Shown in pieces: positions 41,616-53,600 of a stretch of 64,000 nt of DNA (position 1 is the first letter of the stretch; every line of letters begins with the position of its first letter). The stretch is from contig NC_090025.1 in assembly GCF_037176765.1 (NCBI RefSeq), positions 177,428,040-177,492,039 of the forward strand. Direction: 5' to 3'. The position numbers and the translations under genes are program-made. Below the pieces are notes generated by a model. The model was not told where the DNA came from and did not search any database. It saw only the letters and a program-made list of their open reading frames with translations. The DNA comes from Anolis sagrei. Taxonomy: Eukaryota; Chordata; Lepidosauria; Squamata; Anolidae.

Positions 41616-44600
41616 CTGCAAAACAGCAGAAGCAAGAACCCTTTTAATGTAAAACAAGAGCCACCCCCACCCTTGAGATTTGTAATGTGAAAGTCTTCAT
41701 GTCTCAAATCTAGGGGCACTGGATCAAGATTATATTAGCCCTGGAAAGTAGGAAAGTGTTTGCTGAGGCATTCAGTATTTTAGAAGGAGCAAATGCAATG
41801 AAGTGCACATTTACCCCCAAGCTAGATATCAAACACTGTTTTGCTCAAACACCGTTTTTAAAAAGAAGGTAAACTTTTTAGTTCAAAAATATATGCAGCC
41901 CAGAGGTCAGAGGAGATGAAGACACCCTGTTTTTAATATACTGAGCCAAGTGAAAACACTGGCTTTTATAGAGTTCTGTGCTAAGCTCAGTAAAGACATA
42001 AGGCAGAGTTGGGCAACTTCAAAGTCTTCCTCAAAACTCATCAACATGCCACACCAGTAAAATAATTAACAATAAGTAAAGGTAAAGGTCTCCCTGACAT
42101 TAAGTCTAGTCGTGTCTAACTCTGGGGGGTGGTGCTCATCTCCATTTCTAAGCCGAAGAACCAGCATTGTCCGTAGATGCCTCCAAGATCATGGGGCCCT
42201 CTGGGATCATTAGAGGGCATTATAATCAGGCCAGGACTAAATCTTACAGCAAAGTTATTTCACCCCACTACTTGGCTATGACCCAGCAAAATGGATGGCT
42301 TCAGTCCCTTGTGCAAAGAAAGGCCAAGGAGTTGTCCACCCTTTGCTGGAGAGCTCAAGACCTGCCTTGAACTTCTAGACCCAGAACTCCACCACCAAGG
42401 AAATAAGATCAACCCTTCCCTTGTTCCACTATCCAAACATTATCCCATTGTTACAATACGTTACACGGTAAGTCACAAAACAGTTGGAGCTTTGCCACAT
42501 CCCTGGAGAGAAATAACCTGGCACAGAATAGTTTACCTTTGCGCCGGAGGACCAATTTGTTGAAGAGGTCCGACATCAGGTCCCCACCTTGCCCTGTAGT
42601 GCCAACTGGAAAAAAGCAAAACCAAACCACAAACATCCAATCAGAGAGGGAAGATATAAAATGCTCAGAATATTAGGAGATCGGAGGGTAGGCATCTACA
42701 CTACAACGGCTTCATATAATGGAAGAAAGAAGCACTCTGCTTTGTAAAACGACAGCCATCTGAGCACATACATAGCCATCTAGAATTGAGCAGGGGGGGC
42801 GGGGCGTGCATAATGTAAATGTCACGAGTACAGAAAACAGGCGGACTTCAGATTTATCTATTTAAGAAAGCATAAATATATCTCTAGAGCTAAGGGCTCA
42901 CATGTATGAAAGGATAAAATTATTGTGTGCCGAGACTCTGGAACACAGGTCTAATATTGTGGGTGATCCTTCAATGCCATCCAGAACTACTGGCTTCACC
43001 CTGATCTCGGATTAGCAAAATAAGCATATAGAGAAAAATAATGCAGAAATCTTCCAAGAAATCAAAGAGTGAACTAAACTGATTATAGAACAGAGTTATG
43101 GTTCAGCACTACTACTGCAGGAGCAGCAGCATTTCTCAACAGAAAAAGTACAATGTAATATTTCTGCATATAAGAAGTTAGTACTGAAAGGCTAGGCTGG
43201 ATATTGGCATCTAGAAACTACAAATAGCAGGTAACCTTTATTCATTTGTCCCACTTCTGGGCTTTATGAACATGGATTGGACACAATCCAGATATGGAAA
43301 GAAGAGCACCAAGAAGGAAGCAAATTGTATTCTCAAGAGAAACTGCTCTCAAGCTTCCCAGTCTGAAGGGCTTCTCTCCTTTACTTTACTTTACTCCTTA
43401 ACTTTCCTACTGGCAGCGGAAGTATTCTAAGGTAGCAATGCAGACACTGAAAACATAGTCCACATACTATCAACACCACCCATCATTCCTGACCACAAGC
43501 CATGCTGACCTCATCAAGGCTGATGAGAATGGAGAGCCCAAGAACAGCTGAAGAGTAGCAGTTATTTCAGTCCTGCATTAAAGTCTCCCTGCAGCTATAG
43601 CTTCAATGTGGTCTTTGCTTAGTATACCCAGGAACTAATTAGGAACAGAGCTTGTAGTACTCAGTTTACTCATCTGTTGTGTATATAGTGAGGATTTTAG
43701 GCATTACCATGTTCTATGCTGTTCAAGACACCCAGCAGACAAATCAATCAGATCTACTCAGATGAAAAGTGAGTGAGGAGAACAGGCAGTACCTTGTTCT
43801 TTTTCCTTTTGCTTTTTCTTTTCCATCTTCCGCTCCTTGACACTACGGAGCTTGGCCTTCCCAATGCCACCAGCCTGCCTGATGGATTCAAGCAGAGTGG
43901 CCCGGCCGTTTGATGGATTCACAACTTCTTTTGGTGCTCCTTGAAGGGCAGCTGCAGAGAGAGAGAGAGAGAGAGAGAAATGGGGTTTCAGAAGAATTCT
44001 GCAAGTTTCATCCACCAGAATTTTGCAATATTTATTCACCATGTCTGGTCACTTACATGGTTGTGACAAGGCTGCCAACATAAATGGGCAATGCATGGTT
44101 TTCCATGTTATTGGAGCTGCAACTCTAGTCAAGCACTGATTCGTTAAGAGATGCTGGGAATCATGGTTCCATTACATCTGGAGGGCCACACTGTTCCCAT
44201 CTATGGATTACAACTGGATGATGCACAAGGAGATTTCAAAACACTACAGAAATATTGGCTGTGATTTCAAGCTAAGCGGTGTCTCCCCACCTGGCTACCC
44301 TGCAGCAGCCATTGCAAGTGACAGGTCTGTTTTTCTGTTGATCTGGCCCAGCTGACTGACATTTCCACAAATGATTTCCAATGCAACAGTACTCTTCCTC
44401 TTCCCATTGGAGGTCATTTACAGGTGGGAATGAGTGAGCGGCACCCCAATCAACAGAACAGATCTATCTCCTGTAGAACTATGTTTAAGGCTTTTTGTAT
44501 TCCAACAATACATTGCAAACTAAAACATGGGATACCATACAATGCATTCTAACACAATACAGCACAACCAGATGCATTTGACACTGCTATTTCCATCTCC

Positions 44601-47600
44601 CCACAAAATGCACCCTACCATCTAACTTGCCATCCCAAAATGAAAAACACAAATTCAAGTAGCAATCTCTTCCTTGTTTATTCATATTACACATTAATCT
44701 TGTAGATATCTTTACAGATGATTTTAATATTCAAAACTTCCAAGTATAATATCTCCCTCTTTTTCAAAAACTCAATTTATCTACAGTTAAGGTTTGGGAG
44801 ACTTTTACTTGTTTAAATATTTGAAAGGATGTTACAAGGAAGAGGAAGTAGTCTTCATTTCTCCTGCTCTGGAAACTACCACTTGGAGCAATTAGTTCAA
44901 ATTACAGGAAAAAAGATTCCATCTGAACATTAGAAAGAACTTCCTGACCACAAGAATTGTTTAACAGTGGAAATCACTGCTTCAGAGTGTGGTGCAGGAT
45001 GATCACAAAGTCAGGGGTGCTTTGATTGTGCTTTTCCTACATGGCAGGGGATTGGACTGGATGGCCCATGTAGTCTCTTCCAACTCAATGAACCTATAAT
45101 TCCACAATCCCTATGTGTTGCTTTACGTTATTGAAATATAGGGAAGAATTGCTTGTTTTCTCAGCTGCAAACCATTGCACTTACCTGATGGCCCTGCACC
45201 ACTCATCTCTTCGGTCTCTTGAGACTCAGCCAAGGGTAAGGCCAAGGGAGGAGGCGGCGGGGGTGGTGGGACACCAACTGGCATTTCAGGTGGTGGCGGT
45301 GGTGGAGGCGGCGGGGGAGGAGGTGGTGGAGGTGCCCCCTCATGAAGATCTGAAACACCAAGAGTGTGCCAATAATCACACACGTAAACATTTGCAAATA
45401 CTAGCCTTTTCTACTTCTAGTCATTCATCTCTAGATGCTCTCTTTACTTTGCAAGTCTCACACGATCAAAACCATAATGATGTATTTGCATCCCTGCATT
45501 TTTAGAACAATATAACAATATGGGTTATGGAAAATAATGCAGCAGAGAGATAGAAACAACCCTCCTTACTGTGCGGAGAGGTTGCAGTTCATTTATCAGC
45601 TGTCAACCAGATACATACACCAGTGCCACCCTAAACCTCTTAAGGAACAAGAGTCACAAGCCAACCCTGAAATTGCTATCTCCAGGTGTTCATAACAACT
45701 ATAAAAGATAATGAGAGATGACCAGGGTCTAACTCTTCAAACTGGTGGCACAGATTAGAGTCATTTCCTACTTAAAACGGATTAGCCTGGAAACTTGGCA
45801 GCCCCATTTATTCACTTGTCTCCAGGTGACATACAAATAAGCTGGAAAGCGTAAGACCTGATAGAAACCCACTCCTTTTCTTGACACACTGCATGCAGCT
45901 ACAAGCCAGATTAACAAAGGCTTGCTTTGGTATGTTCTCCCAACCATACCCTAACTCACATCCAAATTAGTATATTTTTCCATTCCTTTAAAAAAGATTA
46001 TCTTTCCTACAATAGCATCCAGATTTGTAGTATGGGAAACAAGTCAGTCATGTGTCCCTTGGCAGAAATGTGAAGAGGTATGGCTATCCAATGTTTTCTT
46101 TCATACTCCCCATTTTATGTTCTCGTATATCACTAGTTCTCAACCTGTGGCCTGCGTCCCAGCAGTAGGCTGTGAGAACGAAAATCTGGTCCGCAGCGAA
46201 CCTCCTTTCTCTTTATTTTATTTCTGCTCCTTTCCACAGAGCAGACTAGCCCCACCTCTTTTGATACTAATGTTGGAGAGTGGTCCCTGTCCAAGTGGGC
46301 CCTGGTCAAGTGGGTCCTGGACAAAGTGGGCCCTGGTCAAGCGGGCCTTATTCAAAGTGGTCCCTATCCAGGTGGGCCCTGGTCAAAGTGATCCCAGGTC
46401 AAAATGGGCCCTGTTCAACTGGACCTTTTCCAAGTGGTCCTTGATCAAAGTGGACCCAGGTCAAAGTGGTCCCTGTCCAAATGGTCCCCGGTCAAAGTGG
46501 GCCTTGTTCAAAGTCGATCCTGGTCAAAGTGGCCCTTCTTCAAAGTGGTCCCTGTTCAATGGCCCTGTCCAAGTGGTCCTTGGTTAAAGTGGGTCCAGGT
46601 CAAATTGGGCCCTCTTCAAAGTGGGTCCTGTTCAAAGTCAACCCTGGCCAAAGTGTGCCTTGTTCAAAGTGGTCCCTGTCCAAGTGGGCCCTGGTCAAAG
46701 TGAGCCCTCTTCAAAGTGATCCCTGTTCAACTGGGCCCTGTCCAAGTGGTCCCTGGTCAAGTGGGTACTGGTCTAAGTGGCCCCTGGTCAAAGCTTGGGA
46801 ACCACTGACATACATAATCTCCACTGCAGAGGGAAAGCAAGAGGAAGAAATACCTTGACGGAAACTTTCAGTAGGTTCAGTGTTGAAAGTGGGCAAATCT
46901 GGAATCGCAGTGCCAGGAGCAGAGGGTGCAATGCCAGGACCCAGGTCTGCACTGTACATGAGATCGGCAGCAATACCAGGAAGGTCAGGCAGATAGGATG
47001 GCACATCGATCTCGGGCACCTGCCCTAGATCTGGCACATAAAAGTAATTTTCCGCCATCTGAAAAATCACAAAAACAGTAATTGTCACTACAGAGGGTGA
47101 CAATTCAGACATTCACTACCTGGATGGACATACAGCTCAAGGTGAGTTAAGTGAAACAAGATTTTCTCCACTGGATACAACATGGAAAAATATATGCAGA
47201 TGATGAAACTAGACTCCTTCTATGATCCAGACTTGGGTCACTTTGGGAGACCTTAGTTCCCAGAATCTTCCATTCAGCAACCAACAATGTTCCAAATGCT
47301 GGTGGTAACATGGCAAACCATAAAAAATGCAAATTCAAACATGAATGCTGAGGGTTGGGGATAGAGTTCCTACCAAAAGATGCTTGTTTCCAGAATGTTC
47401 TGTGTGAGAGTTAGAGGATGAACAAATAGCAACTCCCAAGCTTTATCCAAATCTACAAAGATACACCATGGCTGCTATAAACAGTTTATAAACTATTTAT
47501 ACAAACACACACACTAGCCCTATATTCTTTGCAGACCTTCTTGCCTGAAACTAATTGGTCATTGTTAAGGCATATGGCAGGCCCTGTAGAACAATGCGGG

Positions 47601-50600
47601 AAGGAGTGAAACTTGTCCAATTTAGGAGCTGCACCAACTGGACATGATGTTATTCTATTAATGCCAAGGTTTTGCAATTAGACCTCATTAGAATTTTCCT
47701 TCTGAAGAATTGTTATCAACTGATCAAGGCTAATTGACATCATGCTTTGGCTGGTGGTTCTTGGAACTCTAATTTAGGCAAAGTTCTGTTCAGTTGGTAG
47801 AAAAATTCTCTCTTCTGTTTTGGCCCTCAGCTACACACCTTGTGTTACTGCCAGGAAAACCTGGCCTTCTATTTTCAACTATACAATCGCTTTTGTATCA
47901 ACAATTTATATCTATTCACCTTCCTTTCTACAGTCTAGTAGGTATCAGTTTTTCATGTCCCAAAATAAAGCTCAGGAGGTGATGTACATGAAAAAGATGG
48001 ATAGGATGCAATAAACAAACCATCCAAAATGAGCCGAGGCAGGAACAAGGCAAACCTTGTACCTGTCTCCTGAGACCCAAGTTGGGAAAAGCTTTTTTTT
48101 GTATAGCTATTGTTTATTTTTGCCGAATTTGTAAGCTGCCTTGAGTCCCCTCTCGGGTATAGAAAGGCGGGGTAGCAATGAAGTAAGTAAATAAATAAAT
48201 GCAGTCCTCCAGCCTGCATGGATGGCAATTCAGGGATTTATAGTCCATTAAGTACCCTTAATGGTTCACGGATGGCGCAGTGGGTTATACCGCTGAGCTA
48301 CTTAATCTGCTGACCAAAGGTTGGCAGTTTGAATCTGGGGAGAGGGGTGAGCTCCTGTTGTTAGGCCCAGCTTCTGCCAACCTAGCAATTTGAAAACATG
48401 CAAATGTGAGTAGATCAATACATATTGTTTCTGCAGGAAGGTAATGGCACTCCATGCAGTCATGCTGGCCACATGACCTTGGAAATGTCTATGGACAATG
48501 CCGGCTCTTCGGCTTAGAATTGGAGATGAGCACCACCCCCCAAAGTTGGACACAACTAGACTTAACGTCAAGGGAAACCTTTACCTTTAAGTATCCTTTC
48601 CTTTCCCCACCTCTGTTTGGGACCAAGAAAGATAGGAGCCATGGGCACATCTCTCCTATCCTTCCACCTTGCACATAAATGGCTCACCTGTTGATCCAGC
48701 TGCCCTCTTTTTGTGATAGAAAGTGGGGCATCAAAGAGCTTCTCTGTTTCGGTTGTAAGACCCACATGGGTCTTGGTTACGGCTCCAGCCAGAGGATCGA
48801 GGAATACATACTTCTTATATCTGCAAGTAGAATAGGATAGGAAGCAGAGAAAGCCTCATCAATCTGTTGCTGAACACACATAAGAAACTGTAATGGAAAG
48901 TCAATTTCTTCTTCCAACTACTGGTTATAACATTTCAAAAAGATTTTTGTTGCATATTTTAAGTTTCAAAAATCTCACTTTCTTGCTTGTTACTTTCTAT
49001 TACTACCTAAACTTTAGTCATGATAAACATTTGTCATAAAACATAAAGAAAATTCCTGTAAAATGCCTTTAAAAATGCTTCTAAAGTAAGTTCTTAAAAA
49101 GAAACTAGAAAATGTTAAACAGGTAGGGAAGAGAGAGAGAGAGAAAGAGAGTGGGAAAGAGGTCAGGGAGTGAAATGGTGGCAGAGACCTCAACTGCCCA
49201 AATTTCCTTCTCCTTGCTACATAACAAAAACAACAACTTTATTCTAATATCCCACTGCCACCTCCCCAAAGGGACTCGGGATGGCTTACATGGGAACCAA
49301 GCCCAACATAAACAAGGAATTCAAAGTTACATAATTAAAAACATAAAAATAAAATATAATTAAAAACAATATAACTCAGAAAAGTAAAAACATCATAAAA
49401 CATCAATCAACATCAACCACCAGTAACTTGAAAAAGTGGGCATGTTCAGATTCAAGATGGTAAGGCTTGTGCAAAATGCAGAATAATAGGGCCGGGGATG
49501 GAAATAAAATGATTTTCACTGTCGACATCAGCAACCAAGCAAAGAGCTCTCACCTCAGGAGATTCCCATCATATTCTAGAAATGGAAGGTAGAGGTTGCG
49601 GAAAAACAACCTGCTTGTTATTTAAGGTAAAGGTTTCCCCTGACATTAAGTCTAGTTGTGTCTGACTCTGGAGGGTGGTGCTCATCTGGATTTCTAAGCT
49701 GAAGAGCCGACGTCCGTACACATTCAATGTCATTTGGCCGACATGGCTGCATAGAGCGTCATTACCTTCCCACAGAAGCGGTACCTATTGATCTACTCAC
49801 ATTTACATGTTTTTGAACTGCTAGGTTGGCAGAAGCTGGGCCTAACAACAGGAGCTCACTCCGCTCCCTGGATTCAAACTGCCAACCTTTTGGTTAGCAC
49901 CTTCAACAGTTCAACGGTTTAACCCGCTGTACTACCAGGGGTTCTTTTGGCAAGCTCCAATGGACCACCTTTAGATCAGACACATCTCGGTCACACTGTT
50001 CAGAGCGCGTGTGGTCTGAAAGCTGCACATTCCAGAAACAAGGAAGCTGGTACACAAGAAATGGGTTTTGTTTGATAACTGCATTGAAGATATCCTGGTC
50101 AGCCAATGAGGTGGAGAGCATACTCAATAGCTCCCTTTAAGCTATGAGACTCCACATCTGCACAATTTATCCAAAAGCAGTGGGTTGCTGTAGGTTTTTC
50201 GGGCTGTATGGCCATGTTCTAGAAGTATTCTCTCCTAACATTTCACCTACATCTATAGCAGGCATCCTCAGAGGTAGTGAGGATGCCTGCCATAGATGAA
50301 GGTGAAACATCAGGAGAGAATACTTCTAGAACATGGCCATAAAGCCTGAAAAAACTACAACAACCCAGTGATTCCTGCCATGAAAGCCTTTGACAACACA
50401 TTATCCAAAAGCAGCAGTATGAACCCTGTGTTATAACCTCTCCCAAGAGCTGGCCAGGGTCGATGATTCTTCCAAAGGTTTCCCAGATACCAATCATTCT
50501 GGTTTTTAACCAAACCAAGGACTTGCTGGCCAATGAAATTCTGCTGACTTGCCCTGTCCTTTCTGCACCGCGAGAGAGCCTCAAGGCACTGTCAATGTAC

Positions 50601-53600
50601 TAGTATGGCAGATTAAGAGCTGGCCAAGGGCGCTCTCCCAATTTACTCCAAAAAATAGGATGTGAGACGAGAGAAGTAAAAGTCAGATTTAGGATTCTTG
50701 TAGAATGCCACTTTTATTAATTATACTGGATATTTTATTGCTGTACAAATACTCTGTAAGCCACCTTGAGAAGACTTTGTCTCAAAGGGCAGCATAAAAA
50801 TAAAATTTGTAAAATAAAACCAGGAAGATACAGAGTCAGCAGTGGTGCAAAGTCAGAGGAAGAACATCTGAATTTTATCTATGTCTATTTTTTTTCTTCT
50901 TACAGCATTTATTTCTGTCCATGTATTTTTGGCTGAATTTCTATTTCTATTGTACTGGTGAAAAACAAAGGTTTGGATATTGCTGCTTGCTCAAAGAGAT
51001 GTGCATCTGGGAAGCCTCTTTCACCTTATTTAATTATAAACCCTTTGATATCAGCTTGAACTGCCTTGACTTCATCCATGGAATGTAATTTGTAGTTTTG
51101 TGGCGTCTATAATTTTATGTAATCTGCAAAGGAGCACTGCAGCCTTACCAAAATGCAAATCAGATGGCAGTTAAAGCAGAATCAAAGTGCTACAAGTGTA
51201 TAATGTGAAGGGAACCAGAGACCAAAAGTCTGGTTTTCATGGAATACCTTGTAAAATCACACTGCTGACAGGCCTGATAGCAAGGGTGTTTTTTCTTTCA
51301 AGTACCAAAAAAGCCATGTGAAATTGAGCACTGGAGGTTGTGGACCCTAAAAGTGATGTTTTTAAGCTGTGCTTTGAAGATATTGTAGGTTCATAGAAAA
51401 AGGGCAGGAGCAAGCACAAATCTTTCAGCCTGATAGAACTGTCCCTCTTCAACACAGCTCATCTGTCTCTCCATTAAAAACAAAACAAAAACAAAAAAAC
51501 CACACCGAAATGGTATAACTTCACATTCAGTGCTACTTAAATTGTTGCCTAGAGCATGGCTGGCATACACAATATGCATGTCAAACTGAAGAGTTTGGAG
51601 AAGAGGGAGAAAAATCCCACACACTGTACGATTAGCCAGAAAACTGGGAGTCTACGTGGCTAGCAACTCAAAGCTTTCCCACTCAGAAAGAGAGGGATTT
51701 TCTGGCATGCTGAGCCAGATGAGGTCGCTTGAAAAATAAAATGCAAGTATTTCAAGATCCTTCAAAACCGACAGAGAGCAGCCCTTTTCAAGCAAAACTT
51801 ACAGGTTCTCCGTGGTGTTGAAGAGCAGAAGGGAACTAAGAGAGCTAATATTCCTTGGGAGGCTGCCAAGACCCTCCTCGGCATCATCTTCCTGATGGAC
51901 TTTTGTAGTGACACAGACGGGAAAATATTCTGGCTTCTCCTAAAAAACACAAACAATGCAGCAGTCAGTACTCCACTAGGACCAACACTTGCGATGAACG
52001 GGTTCCTTGGTCATCTTTCAGGAAATGGAAGACTTTCTAAAGCAATCTTTAAATCTCACTGGCACAGCAATGCTTGCCTCCATATTAGCTAGGGAAAGTC
52101 AAGAACGCTGCACATCAGGAATGCCAGAATACTATAGAGCCCCCTCCACAACTTTGCTCTGGATTGGATGGAACCATGTTATTCCTTCTCGAGAGACTCC
52201 AAGGCTCCCTTGGAGTTTTCTAGCCCTGTGGGGATCCCAGTTGTGTCATGGGGAAAGTGGATGTTTAGGCTCCACTGCAACATGCCTTAATTTCCATTTT
52301 CCTCTAAGGCCTCCAACTCCCAGAAATCGTAACAACTGAAATTCTGGGAGTTGTAGGCCTAAACACTTGGAGACCCACAGGCTGAGAACCACTGTTCTAA
52401 GAGCAGCAGTGGTCAATCTTGTTCTCTAGCTCTTGGTTGACTTCAATTCCCATGAGCTCTAGCAAGCATAGGGAGACTTAATCCAAAAAATTTGAATAGC
52501 TTATATGTATAGTTCCATTAGAGATGAACAATTTGCCTACAATTTTCCTGCTCCCTACTGATTCTGATAAGCAACCTAAAGCTATCTGACTACACTCCAA
52601 GGCTCACTTTTTACAATGCAGCCTACTATAGAACTGTTTGCATTAGGCTGGTTCTCCGATCCTGGCCTACATCTGAACAGACTGTCTAACTCAGGTATGG
52701 GCAAACTTTGGCCCTACAGATGTTTTGCACTTCAGCTCCCACAATTCTTAACAACCTACCACCTATTAGGAATTGTGGAAGTCCCAAATACCTGGAGGGC
52801 CAAAGTTTGCCCATGCCTGGTGTGACTGATCTCAACTGTAGGAAGACAACCCTGGGGACAATCTCCTACATCTTCAGAGGATCTCAAGAAGCAGGGCTTG
52901 CAAAGATTCTCTATCTGAAATCTGGGATAATCCCTACAATTAGTTACTACTGAGCTAGGCAAATTAATGACATAGTAAAATGAAATCACTTATTCATAAT
53001 CCACATTTTGACTATACAGATACCTTGTGGTTTCTGAGATTGAACCATGAAGCTTGTTTTATCAATCTCTCTGTGAAAACCATTGGTGGACTCTTTCGAC
53101 AGCCAGCAGCGGGAAGCCAAGAGGAGCAGGTGGCAAGACCTCTACTTTGGCTGGGTTAATATGTTCTCCACACACCCTGCAGCTCAACTCTCCATGAATT
53201 CTGAGGCCAGACTGAAATATTCATGCCACTTTGACTATGACAGGCATGGATTCCACTGAACTGCAGGAAAGTTTTAACACACTGAATTATTCAAAGACAG
53301 CTTTATTTTTGGGTTCTCTATAAAGGAAAGAAAGTGGGAGCCCAGAGGCATTTAGCTGATCTCTTATTTGGAAATACTTTTTCTATGCATTTCAGGCCCC
53401 AAAAGTAGATGTCATGCACTGGATTCTCTTTGAAGATGGGGCATTTTCCTGGCAGTGACATTTCCCCTTAAACTAAAAATATATTTTCTAAAATTATTGC
53501 TGAGTTGTATAGTGTGGTATAATTCTGCATTTGTGTTTGGTGCCCAGAAGAGCAATTTAAAATCAGAAGAATCATGAAGCTGGAAGGGACCACAAAGGCC

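Noticed and set aside
45113-45505. + strand frame with EEAAGVVG... text
   Set aside because: Antisense shadow of the WASHC1 polyproline exon; no splice or start support.
46117-46858. Long + strand reading frames rich in SGPWSKW- and KVGPGQ-like repeats
   Set aside because: They come from the 15-16-bp minisatellite, whose unit lacks stops in several frames, and they lie inside a WASHC1 intron.
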